Positions 1 to 8,021 of a stretch of DNA of 64,000 nt are shown here, piece after piece. Source of the DNA: JBEVJK01 sp963791325 (lineage in GTDB: Bacteria > Pseudomonadota > Alphaproteobacteria > Rhizobiales > Rhizobiaceae); assembly GCA_963791325.1 (NCBI GenBank), contig CAWBRU010000012.1:67902-131901 (forward strand), written 5' to 3'. How positions within the stretch are numbered: the stretch's first letter is position 1; each line of letters starts with the position of its first letter. The position numbers were made by a program, and so were the translations under genes. The notes under the pieces were generated by a model. The model was given only the letters and a program-made list of their open reading frames with translations, was not told where the DNA came from and did no database searches.

Positions 1-421
1 TGCGGCCGAAGAAGGTCGGATCAAACATCACCTCCGGCATCTGGCCCTCGCGCACGACCTTCAGGTTGTCGACGACGATCGCCGCCGACGAGGCTTCGGC
101 CCGCGCGATCATCGCCGCCAGCCTGCCCGGCAGCATGGTATCGTCGGCGTCGAGCACGGCCACCCATTCGCCGCGCGCAGCCGCAAGCCCGGCATTGCGC
201 GCGGCTCCCGGTCCGTGGTTCTCAGTCAAGGCGAGCACGCGAACGCGGTCCGTCGCAAAGCCGGCGGCGATCGACACGGTGCGATCGCTGGAACAATCGT
301 CGACGACGATCACCTCCACATCGATCTCGCCCTGCTGCGCAAGCGCGCTGCGGATGGCGTCGGCCAAGGTCGTTTCGGCATTCCAAGCGGCAATCAGCAC
401 ACTGACGGTGGGTCGGGTCAT
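1..421 (-). CDS. exoO: Succinoglycan glycosyltransferase ExoO (N-terminal part, cut by window edge)
   Basis: About 140 N-terminal residues are visible; the C-terminus lies left of the window. The start reads MTRPTVSVLIAAWNAETT, a GT2-family (GT-A fold) nucleotide-binding start, followed by VVDDCSSD and the metal-binding VLDADDTM motif. Known ExoO is a membrane-associated glucosyltransferase that adds a late beta-1,6 glucose to the lipid-linked succinoglycan unit. The ATG at 421 overlaps the exoM stop by four bases (ATGA), so the two are translationally coupled. The ExoO assignment rests on the K-L-A-M-O gene order as well as the sequence; any GT2 enzyme would share the motifs. Confidence 0.82.
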   Translation of the reverse strand, partial: MTRPTVSVLIAAWNAETTLADAIRSALAQQGEIDVEVIVVDDCSSDRTVSIAAGFATDRVRVLALTENHGPGAARNAGLAAARGEWVAVLDADDTMLPGRLAAMIARAEASSAAIVVDNLKVVREGQMPEVMFDPTFFGR

Positions 422-1359
422 CCGGTGGTCTCTTCGAGCTGTCCATATTGGGTGATTTCACGCACCCCGAGCAGGCCGCCGACCGCGCCGGCATGCATCA
501 GGCCACGCAACAGATTGGCATTGCGCCGCGCCGCCCACGGCAAAGTAAGGCCGGCCAGGGCGAAGCAATAGCCGGCCTTGGCTGCAGCGGCCCCGATGGC
601 CGCGGCCTGCGTCGCCGCGCCGGGCCGGCGCCCGGCGGTCAGCCGGCCATGGGTCTGCCCCGAGCGGAAATGGCGCCTGGCGAGCCAGCCGAAGCGCGCC
701 CGCTCCAGGGGCACATCCTCGAAGGTCCATGCATTCGATGCAAAGCCGATGACGCCGCCGGCATCATGAACGCCGCCGAAATATTCCGTGTCTTCGCCGC
801 CTGTCTTGCCCAGCGCAAGGTTGAAGCGCCGGCCGGCCACGGCCGGGCAAGCGCGGCGGATCAGTACATTGCCGGTGTAGCCGGTGCGGATCGCGCCGTT
901 CACCCACACCGGGCGGACCGAATGGAAATTGCCGCGGCGCACCCAGTCGGGGGTGCCGGCCGCATAGGCGGCGCCGACCGGCCCGAGCACCACGTCGGCT
1001 CCGCTCGACAGTGCGGTGCCGAGCAGTTCGGCAAGCCACGCCGGGGCGCAAGTCGCGTCGTCGTCCGTGAACGCGATGAAATCGCCTCCGGCAGCATCGA
1101 GACAGGCGTTGCGCGCCAGCGAAATGTTGCCGGCCGGGACGTGCAAATACTGAACCGGGAACGGCAGCAACGGGCTCAGCCTTGCTACCAGGTCGCGCGC
1201 GCTCGGGCTGCGGTCGTTGTCGGCAACGATCAGCTGCACGGCTGCATCCGGCGGCAAAACGAGCTCTGCCAGCGAGCGCAAGGTGGCCTCGAGCTGCGGC
1301 CGCTGGAAGGTGCAGACGGCAATGTCGACCACCACGGGGCGTGAGCGCGGCGGGTTCAT
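418..1359 (-). CDS. exoM: Succinoglycan glucosyltransferase ExoM
   Basis: 313 residues, GT2 family. Visible are the N-terminal VDIAVCTFQRP, the nucleotide-binding VADNDRSPSA, the DXD-type FTDDDAT, and the ExoM-like stretches RSGQTHGRL and GVREITQYG near the C-terminus. In S. meliloti, ExoM adds a beta-1,4-linked glucose to the growing octasaccharide on undecaprenyl diphosphate. The open frame continues upstream to 1521, but the ATG at 1359 overlaps the exoA stop by four bases and gives the length usual for the family (about 309). It lies in one operon with exoA upstream and exoO downstream. Confidence 0.92.
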   Translation of the reverse strand: MNPPRSRPVVVDIAVCTFQRPQLEATLRSLAELVLPPDAAVQLIVADNDRSPSARDLVARLSPLLPFPVQYLHVPAGNISLARNACLDAAGGDFIAFTDDDATCAPAWLAELLGTALSSGADVVLGPVGAAYAAGTPDWVRRGNFHSVRPVWVNGAIRTGYTGNVLIRRACPAVAGRRFNLALGKTGGEDTEYFGGVHDAGGVIGFASNAWTFEDVPLERARFGWLARRHFRSGQTHGRLTAGRRPGAATQAAAIGAAAAKAGYCFALAGLTLPWAARRNANLLRGLMHAGAVGGLLGVREITQYGQLEETTG

Positions 1360-2354
1360 TGTTCCGAAGTCCTGCCGCGGCGGTGGGCGATGAGCTGCAG
1401 CCAGAAGCCGGCGGACCAGGCCAGATGCATCACCATGGCGCTGAAGGCGGCCAGCGGGCCGTAGGGATTGCGCTGCCCGACCGCCAGCCAGACGCCGTAG
1501 CCCACGCACGCTGCCATCCACAGGCCGGCCGGCACAAAGGCGGCCCAGGATAGGAACGCCAGCGAGGTGCCGGCGACCAACGGCGCCACCGCGAGCGGCA
1601 GCAACTGGCGCAGCTTGGGCAGTGCACGGTGCTTGAGAATGTTCTTGGCCCGGCCGCGGCCGTAGTTGAGGTACTGACGGAACAGGCTGCCGACCGAGTT
1701 GCGCGGATAATAGGTCATCTTCGTCCGGTCGGTCATCCAGATCCGATAGCCGGCCGAGCGCAGCCGGTAGTCGAGTTCGGCGTCCTCGTTGTGGCTGAAC
1801 GTTTCGTCATAGCCGCCGACCGCCCGGAAGGCCTCGACCCGCATCAAGGCGTGATGACCATGGTCGGTCCAGTGGCCCTCGCCAACACTTCTGTGCTTTG
1901 ATCCGCCATTGCCGAGCGGCGAGTTCTGCGCCAAGGCGGTTGCCTTCTGGAACGGCCCGACGCCTTCGGTCGCCATCGCTACGACCACCGAATCGGCCCC
2001 GGTCCGCACCGCGTCCTCAACCAGCTGGCGGCAATAATCGGGCGGGTAGTCGGCATGCGCATCGATGCGGATGAGCAGGTCTCGGTCGTCCGCAAAGGTC
2101 TCGACGGCGAGGTTGACGGCGGCACTCTGGATCCGCTTCGGATTGTCGAGCAGCGCAACCCGGCGGTCGCGGGCCGCGATGTCGCCGACGATCTCGCGGG
2201 TGCCGTCGGTGCTGCCGCCGTCGACCACCACCAAGGCCATATCGAGGGCCTCGGCATCGGCGCGCAGGCGCTCGAGCGTCGGACCGATATGCCGGGCCTC
2301 GTTCAGGCAAGGCACGATGGCGAGGCAGCGTTGATCAGTTTGAGGGGCGGTCAT
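1356..2354 (-). CDS. exoA: Succinoglycan glucosyltransferase ExoA
   Basis: 332 residues. A GT2 domain occupies roughly residues 10-240, with LAIVPCLNEARHI, VVDGGSTDGT and the metal-site RIDAHADYP, then GGYDETFSHNEDAELDYRL, a typical late acceptor-site region. Hydrophobic segments at about residues 250-310 would anchor it to the inner membrane. Known ExoA adds the first glucose (beta-1,3) to the lipid-linked galactose made by ExoY. It sits in the same minus-strand operon, 9 bases after the exoL stop and coupled to exoM. Length matches the family (about 330). Confidence 0.93.
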   Translation of the reverse strand: MTAPQTDQRCLAIVPCLNEARHIGPTLERLRADAEALDMALVVVDGGSTDGTREIVGDIAARDRRVALLDNPKRIQSAAVNLAVETFADDRDLLIRIDAHADYPPDYCRQLVEDAVRTGADSVVVAMATEGVGPFQKATALAQNSPLGNGGSKHRSVGEGHWTDHGHHALMRVEAFRAVGGYDETFSHNEDAELDYRLRSAGYRIWMTDRTKMTYYPRNSVGSLFRQYLNYGRGRAKNILKHRALPKLRQLLPLAVAPLVAGTSLAFLSWAAFVPAGLWMAACVGYGVWLAVGQRNPYGPLAAFSAMVMHLAWSAGFWLQLIAHRRGRTSEQ

Positions 2355-2363
2355 GACCTTGCC

Positions 2364-3536
2364 TCATGCAGCTTGTTGCAGAACAGGCGAAGCGCCGGGC
2401 AGCGTCAAGGATTTCAGCCGGTCGACGAGCCTCAAGCAATCCTCGGGGCCGCAAATCCATTCTCGGCGGTCGCGCCGGGCCACCGCATTGGCCAGCGCCC
2501 GGTAGCGCTCGCCGTCGATGTCGCCGACCAGCGCTTCCAGCGGCTTTTCCTCGGCTGCCTCGAGCAGCAGTCCGATGCCGCGCCCGGCCAGCAAACGGCC
2601 GCTCTCCGAATCGGCCATGGCAATCGGTACGGCACCTGCCGCACACCCTTCGTAGAGCCGGTTGGGCAGCAGCCATTGGGAATTGGCATGCTCCTCGAAG
2701 AAATCTATCGTCCAGACGAAGTGGACGCCGCGATAGATGGCCGCCAGGTCTTCGGGATTGCGATACGGGCCGAGGAACTCGATGAACGGCTCGCGCGCCA
2801 CCAAGCCGTCGAAGTCCTCGAACTCGCCATGCGCCGGCCGGCCGCGAAGCACGATCCGAAAACGGCCGCCCATGGCGCGTGAAAAGGCGGCAAGCAGCGC
2901 CAGCGAACGCCGGCAGCGCAGCGCGCCGAACCAGCCGATGACCCAAGGCGGACCTGCCCGGCGGCTGCCCTCGACGGGCAGCGGGGCCTCCTCGGTCAAG
3001 GCCAGGACCTTGTTTTCCACCAGCTCGACCGGCGCGGAAATCTGCGCGAAGCGGGCGAAGTAGGCGCGGAGGAAGGCTGGCGAGCTGGTGATCAGCAGGC
3101 GGGCATTGCGGCCCAGTCGACGCTCCACCGCGCGCAGCAGCGCGCCGAGCGGATCGCGGCGCAGCAGCAGCCGATGGATGTCCAAGGCCTCGTAGGCGAT
3201 CGGCGGCCGCCGCGCCATCAATCCCGCCGCCCGCTCGGCAAGCGTCAGCATTTCCAGATTGCGCGCGATGATCACATCGGGCTGCCGCTTCAGCCCCGCC
3301 ACCATACGTCTCAGGCGAAAGGTCGCACGCAGCACCGCCAAAGTGCGCTGCAGGAAGCGCCGGTCGCGGGTGCGTCCGAGCTCGATCGGCTGGATGCCCT
3401 CGATCCCTGCCAGCGGATTGTCGTCGCGCCGAAAGCCGGCGAGCGTCACCGTGGCGCCGCCGGTCAGCAACATCAGCACACGGCGCCGGACGGCCGGATC
3501 GGCCAGATCATGCACCAGATAAAGGACGTGCAGCAT
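2364..3536 (-). CDS. exoL: Succinoglycan glucosyltransferase ExoL
   Basis: 390 residues, resembling ExoL, a GT-B-like glucosyltransferase that adds the second glucose (beta-1,4). The N-terminus MLHVLYLVHDLADPAVRRRV and the middle ENKVLAL region match ExoL as I remember it; the C-terminal half has a Rossmann-like GWFGALRCRRSLALL stretch and NRLYEGCAAGAVPIA, the usual donor-binding loop of GT-B enzymes. The ATG at 3536 is preferred to further upstream codons because family members start with this LHVLYL strand. exoK lies about 100 bases upstream on the same strand. Confidence 0.88.
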   Translation of the reverse strand: MLHVLYLVHDLADPAVRRRVLMLLTGGATVTLAGFRRDDNPLAGIEGIQPIELGRTRDRRFLQRTLAVLRATFRLRRMVAGLKRQPDVIIARNLEMLTLAERAAGLMARRPPIAYEALDIHRLLLRRDPLGALLRAVERRLGRNARLLITSSPAFLRAYFARFAQISAPVELVENKVLALTEEAPLPVEGSRRAGPPWVIGWFGALRCRRSLALLAAFSRAMGGRFRIVLRGRPAHGEFEDFDGLVAREPFIEFLGPYRNPEDLAAIYRGVHFVWTIDFFEEHANSQWLLPNRLYEGCAAGAVPIAMADSESGRLLAGRGIGLLLEAAEEKPLEALVGDIDGERYRALANAVARRDRREWICGPEDCLRLVDRLKSLTLPGASPVLQQAA

Positions 3537-3635
3537 CAAAGCTCCGCGTCTGGCCCCGTCAGAGGCAATATTACACTCTGTGCTGCACCGCAATATGGGT
3601 GCCGCGGCGAAGCTTCGCCCGGCCGCGCCCCGCAC

Positions 3636-4463
3636 CTACTTAGAGGCTTGCGGCGCGAGCTTGCAGGCGAGCGATTCCGGAAACTGGCACGGCTCGCCAA
3701 GGGCCGTGTAGGCCACCCGGTCGACTTCCACCGTGGCCTCTGTGCCGGCTTCGAATGCGCCCATCCAGTCGGTCAGCTTGTCGGTTCCCCACAGGCTTAA
3801 AAAGATCTTCGACGGATGGGTTGGAATCTTGGCGGGATCGGTCTCCTCACCGACCTGAACGCCGTTGACGAAGAAGCGGAGCCGGTCTTTCTCCCAGACG
3901 AAGGCATAGTCGTTGAACCCCTTGTCGGCGCCGCCGGGGACCTCGATGCGCGCATGCCCGCCGACGCTCTTGCCGCTGACGAACTGATTGAGCTGCACCT
4001 CTGCCGGGTTGCGGCCAAGCACCTCGAAGTCGATCTCGTCATGCGGCTGCTTCTGGGCAGGGCCGATATAGCTGAAGAAGGCCGAGTTCAGACCTGAGCC
4101 CGCAGCAGCCTTGATACGTGCCTCATATATCCCGTAACCGAACAGCGGCCTGGTCTGCACCTCGGCGCACATATTGTCCCGTTCCTTGTAGCGGCGGTTG
4201 GCGAAGCCGAGCTGCAGAATGCCGTCCTGGATGCGGACCTGCTGCTTGGACCAGGTGCAGTTCTGGAAATCGCCGTTGGACCAGCCGTCGGACGTGTACC
4301 AGCGGCCGGGATCGAGGTGATCGAACTGCTCGACGAACGATTTGCCCAACGCGGCTTCCGCAGCAGAGGCAGGCGCTGCGGCCAGCACGGCGAGCAAACC
4401 CATGCAAACGGAAGCGCAGAAGCGGTTCAGCCTCGCATCTGTCCTCGGAAAGCCTGTCAACAC
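3636..4463 (-). CDS. exoK: Secreted endo-beta-1,3-1,4-glycanase ExoK (GH16)
   Basis: 275 residues. An N-terminal hydrophobic signal ends near AAAPASAAEA. The glycoside hydrolase 16 catalytic motif HDEIDFEVLG lies at residues 141-150, with nucleophile E143, D145 and acid/base E147. The downstream FVWEKDRLRFFVNG and SLWGTD strands are typical of the jelly-roll fold. Known ExoK cleaves nascent succinoglycan outside the cell to give low-molecular-weight polymer. It is the first gene of the exoK-L-A-M-O run; about 200 bases without a gene lie upstream. All catalytic residues are present. Confidence 0.93.
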   Translation of the reverse strand: MLTGFPRTDARLNRFCASVCMGLLAVLAAAPASAAEAALGKSFVEQFDHLDPGRWYTSDGWSNGDFQNCTWSKQQVRIQDGILQLGFANRRYKERDNMCAEVQTRPLFGYGIYEARIKAAAGSGLNSAFFSYIGPAQKQPHDEIDFEVLGRNPAEVQLNQFVSGKSVGGHARIEVPGGADKGFNDYAFVWEKDRLRFFVNGVQVGEETDPAKIPTHPSKIFLSLWGTDKLTDWMGAFEAGTEATVEVDRVAYTALGEPCQFPESLACKLAPQASK

Positions 4464-4663
4464 CAGTCAACCTCACGCTTGCATGAACGGTGGCCCGCAG
4501 CAGCGGTGGCGCCGCGACGCTTGCTGCGCTGCAGCTAGGACAACTAGGAGATCAGAATATGACGACGAATCGTTAACCGACAATCGCCGGGTAACAATTT
4601 ATGATCGTACGTAAGGACCAAGGTCAAAGAAAGCGTGAGCGGCTGACGCCGGAACCGGCGCGG

Positions 4664-5086
4664 CTAGATCTTCGAGGCCGGCTTCTGAGCGGCCGCAAAC
4701 CCATCTATTTCATCGGTCAGACGCGCGACGAAGGCGAGTTGGCGGTCAAGCCCGGCGATCCGGTCTCCATAGGCGACAAGGGATGCCGTCAGGCCGTCGA
4801 TCCTTTTTGCGGCGGTCGCGGCCGCGCTGTCGTCCTCGACCGCCTGCTGGGAGAAGGCCGCGTCTGCGGCGGCGTTGTCGTATCGGCTCTGCAGCCCAGC
4901 CTTTTCGGCCAGGAGCTCCGCCGAGATCTCGGTCAGAAGCGTACGCAGCCGCGCCCAGCGACGGCGGTCGGTCTGGCCATCCCGGTCATGGCTGCGCACC
5001 CGAAACAGCGCACTCTTGGCTTGTCTCACATTCCGCCCCCAAGGCCACATTACCAGGACGAAAGGCCGTTCGGGGCCGGCCGTCAA
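4664..5086 (-). CDS. Hypothetical charged protein in exo cluster
   Basis: 140 residues with no family recognised. The N-terminal half is basic, with a short hydrophobic FVLVMWPWG segment at about residues 9-17. The remainder is rich in Ala, Asp, Glu and Arg and looks helical, perhaps a coiled coil (residues 45-130). Its ATG at 5086 overlaps the exoU stop by four bases, so it is probably translated with exoU. It occupies the place where S. meliloti carries exoV, W, T, I and H. The function is unknown; the coupled start supports it being a real gene. Confidence 0.55.
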   Translation of the reverse strand: MTAGPERPFVLVMWPWGRNVRQAKSALFRVRSHDRDGQTDRRRWARLRTLLTEISAELLAEKAGLQSRYDNAAADAAFSQQAVEDDSAAATAAKRIDGLTASLVAYGDRIAGLDRQLAFVARLTDEIDGFAAAQKPASKI

Positions 5087-6165
5087 GGCTTCCGGTCGCT
5101 CGAGGCAGAACCGACCGCGCTTTTCGTGGACGTCTCATTTGGCAGCCGGTCTAGTTCGCCGGCCCCGCGGGCGGCCAGCAGATAGAAGGGTTGAGGGCCG
5201 GCATCGGCGACCGGCCTGCCGCGCCTCCCGTGCCATTTGTCCGAGAGGATGCCGCCGGCAATTGCCGGCAGCGCCCGCGGCCGCTGCAAGGCGTCGAGGA
5301 GGGCAGCGGCCAGACCCGCCTCGGCCTTCAGGTCGAGAAAGCGGCGCTGCTCATATTTTGCCCGCACATGGCGCGCGTGGCGGCGTACGGCGGCGGCGGC
5401 AGCAGCCGGAATAGGGGCAGCGCCGGAGGAGCCTTGAAGTAGCGCACGGTCGGCTTGCCAAAGGCGCCGCAAATCTTCCGTACGGTGCCGGGCCGCCAAA
5501 GAGTCCGGGCGGATGAAGGCGGCGTAGCCGCAATTGCGGACGACCTTGTAGCGGGCCCCGGCCGCCAGTGCGCGGGCATAGAGGTCGTAGTCCTCTCCCA
5601 ACCGCAGCTCTTGGCGATAGGCCAGGCGCTTGTCGACCAGGAAAGCCCGCCGCATCACCGGTTTCAAGAAGCCGATTTCGCCGCGATCGGCACCGTGCTT
5701 CGAGATATTGCCGTCGGCAAAGGCGGCCAGGTCGAGCACAAAGGCACCGGCGCCGCTCGGACGGGCTTCGACCGGCGGCGCGGACTGACCGATCGGCACG
5801 AAGACGATGTCATCGGCGATGAAATCCCAATCTTGCGTCGCCAGCATCGGCTTGAAGCGGTTCGGCAGGAAGACGTCGTCGGCGTCGAGAACCGCGATCA
5901 ACGGCGAACCTGAGGCCGCAATCGCCTGGTTGCGGGCAAAGGCCGGACCGTGGTTCTTGTCGAGCCGGATGATCCGCAACCGGCCGCTACCATCGTCGGG
6001 GCCGCGTGCCGCCCGGTCGGTGCCGTCACTCGAGGCATCGTCGACCACCACCACCTCGCCGACCTCGACCTCGGCCAGCGCCGACGCGACCGCGGCTCCG
6101 ACCGTCGCAGCTGCATTGCATGCGGCGATCACGACGCAGACGGTGTTGTCGCTGGGAGCCAACAA
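5083..6165 (-). CDS. exoU: Succinoglycan glucosyltransferase ExoU
   Basis: 360 residues, GT2. Shows CVVIAACNAAATV, VVVDDASSDGT, the metal-site VLDADDVFLP, and ExoU-like stretches such as DWDFIADDI, GNISKHGADRGEIGFLKP, LGEDYDLYARAL and KYEQRRFLDLK. In S. meliloti, ExoU adds a beta-1,6 glucose late in repeat-unit assembly. No ATG or GTG lies in frame between the upstream stop near 6184 and this point, so a TTG start at 6165 is taken; CTG at 6171 or an internal GTG are alternatives. The C-terminal ~30 residues are low-complexity and not conserved. Confidence 0.88.
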   Translation of the reverse strand: MLAPSDNTVCVVIAACNAAATVGAAVASALAEVEVGEVVVVDDASSDGTDRAARGPDDGSGRLRIIRLDKNHGPAFARNQAIAASGSPLIAVLDADDVFLPNRFKPMLATQDWDFIADDIVFVPIGQSAPPVEARPSGAGAFVLDLAAFADGNISKHGADRGEIGFLKPVMRRAFLVDKRLAYRQELRLGEDYDLYARALAAGARYKVVRNCGYAAFIRPDSLAARHRTEDLRRLWQADRALLQGSSGAAPIPAAAAAAVRRHARHVRAKYEQRRFLDLKAEAGLAAALLDALQRPRALPAIAGGILSDKWHGRRGRPVADAGPQPFYLLAARGAGELDRLPNETSTKSAVGSASSDRKP

Positions 6166-6382
6166 ACTCAGTCCATTCCGTGGTTATTCCGGCGATTGCC
6201 TTGACCGCAGTCGGGCGGCCCTCATTCGCGCCGGCGGCCTGCCCGGCCATCGATGTCCAAGCTCGGCCGTCCTTCGGACAGGGCGAAATCAACGCCAACT
6301 CGACGGCGGCGCTTCATAAACACAATCGGCCATGGCCGGAATGTCAAGACGCCCAAGCTGCCTGGAGCGGGCTTGGCTGGTC

Positions 6383-6655
6383 TCAGAGCTCGCGAGCCCG
6401 GCCGACCCTCGCCAAGGGCTCAACGCCACGCTCCTGCGGAGCGACCTGATCAACGACGCTGCCGTTGTCGGACACGCCGCGCTTCTGGCGGCTCACCAGC
6501 ACCAGCACGGCGCCGAAATAGCCGATCTGGATCAGCACCGCGCAAACCAGCGTTTGCCAGACAGTCGTCCAGAGCGACTGCGATGCAGCAAAGGTGAAGA
6601 TGGCAAAAGCAGCCAACGCGCCCAGCATGCCCACCAAAAAACGTGGAAAAGACAT
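6383..6655 (-). CDS. exoX: Exopolysaccharide production repressor ExoX
   Basis: 90 residues. Two hydrophobic segments (about residues 6-24 and 33-54) and the overall pattern FLVGMLGALAAFAIFTF followed by ICAVLIQIGYFGAVL match the small inner-membrane ExoX/PsiA-type proteins. ExoX is known to repress EPS synthesis post-translationally, probably through ExoY, and a high exoX:exoY ratio shuts the pathway off. It lies divergently from exoY across a 650-base region, exactly as in S. meliloti, which strongly supports the call. Confidence 0.83.
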   Translation of the reverse strand: MSFPRFLVGMLGALAAFAIFTFAASQSLWTTVWQTLVCAVLIQIGYFGAVLVLVSRQKRGVSDNGSVVDQVAPQERGVEPLARVGRAREL

Positions 6656-7308
6656 CTCCGTCAGCCCGCTTCGAGCCGGAGTCCAGACAAGTGGATAGCA
6701 CTGCCCAGCGTGTCGGCGCGCTCGCTTGATATTGCGCCGTCGTTTCGCGCCTCAGCCTCTGCCCAGTTGTCGGCCGGCATGATCCCCATCCCCGAACTGC
6801 GAGGACCTCGGGGCTGAATATATGCGACACTAGGTCCTTCCGCAACATCCACTCTGGCAATCAGAGGTACCACTCATGATGGAGGAAAGTCCTGCCAATG
6901 TTTATATTGCGCCGCAACGCAGGACCACGATTTACATGCATAAGAATGAGAGTACCGGCGCGTTCGGATCTAAGTAAAATTTTAGCGAATGCATGCAAGT
7001 TCATGGAGACTTCGCGGATCTGACCCGCATTGCGGAAGATCGGCTCAAACAAGTCCTTCGGAAGACTTAGCGTTCCAGGGGGCTGTCCAACAAGGCGGCA
7101 CAAGGTAAACAGTCACTTAACTGACATCCCGTTACAGATTGTTTCATTTCGTTACAAATTATGACTCCTATGAGCCTTCATGTCTCACTTTTAGCGCAAA
7201 GATGGGAGGTTTATGTGGTTGCTGTCGGTGCCACTATGTTGCACTGCACAATCTTTCTGTTTACCTTGATCGGACCCCAACCTGATCCCCTTCCGCGGAG
7301 CCCGCGTC
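6656..7308. promoter_or_regulatory. exoX-exoY divergent intergenic region with a direct repeat
   Basis: I see no convincing gene in this 653-base stretch. It is much more AT-rich than the genes on either side. In its right half is a direct repeat, CGTTACAGATT at 7130-7140 and CGTTACAAATT at 7150-7160, about two helical turns apart, upstream of exoY. In S. meliloti the equivalent region is the control point for ExoR/ChvI, MucR and SyrA regulation. Which regulator binds here is inference only. A GCGGAG ribosome site precedes the exoY ATG. Confidence 0.5.
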
Positions 7309-7989
7309 ATGAAGAATGCCGCCAGATTGGCCAATCCCCTTTACCCCCGACGAACGAACGCCAAGGGCCACCCGCCGATCGGCGGCGCCCTGAAGCGGGC
7401 GTTTGACATCCTCTTCGCGCTTGCGGCTCTGGTCTTGCTCAGCCCGTTGCTCCTGATGATCGCGTCGCTCATCAGGTTGTCCGACGGCGGCAGCGTCCTC
7501 TACGGCCACCGCCGTATCGGCCGCAACGGCGAGACCTTCGAGTGCCTGAAGTTCCGCACCATGGTGCGCAACGGCGAACATGTGCTTGCCGCCCATTTGC
7601 GCCGTGATCCCGCAGCCCGGCGCGAATGGAATGCCACGCGCAAGCTGCAGAACGACCCGCGCGTCACCCCGGTCGGCGCTGTGCTGCGCAAGCTCAGCCT
7701 GGATGAGCTGCCGCAGATCATCAACATCCTGCGCGGCGAGATGAGCATCGTCGGGCCGAGGCCCGTGGTGGCCGACGAGCTGGAGCGCTACGGCCGGGCG
7801 GCCGAATGCTACCTCAAGTCGCGCCCGGGCCTCACCGGCCTGTGGCAAGTCAGCGGCCGCAGCGACGTCTCCTATGAAAGCCGCATCGCCTACGACCGAC
7901 ACTATGTGGAGAACTGGTCGCTGACCTCCGACGTGCTGATTATCCTCAGGACCATTCCGGCCGTGTGCCTCTCGCGCGGAAGCTATTGA
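7309..7989 (+). CDS. exoY: Undecaprenyl-phosphate galactose phosphotransferase ExoY
   Basis: 226 residues, the family's usual size. One membrane segment (about 31-55) precedes a cytoplasmic bacterial sugar-transferase domain with KFRTM (81-85), LDELPQ (131-136) and MSIVGPRP (145-152). ExoY transfers galactose-1-phosphate from UDP-galactose to undecaprenyl phosphate, the committed first step of succinoglycan assembly. It heads the plus-strand exoY-F-Q-Z run. All diagnostic motifs are intact, so initiation of the pathway should still be possible even though exoQ is broken as written. Confidence 0.95.
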   Translation: MKNAARLANPLYPRRTNAKGHPPIGGALKRAFDILFALAALVLLSPLLLMIASLIRLSDGGSVLYGHRRIGRNGETFECLKFRTMVRNGEHVLAAHLRRDPAARREWNATRKLQNDPRVTPVGAVLRKLSLDELPQIINILRGEMSIVGPRPVVADELERYGRAAECYLKSRPGLTGLWQVSGRSDVSYESRIAYDRHYVENWSLTSDVLIILRTIPAVCLSRGSY

Positions 7990-8021
7990 CTAGACCGCGC
8001 ACGTTATTGACGGATTTTTCC

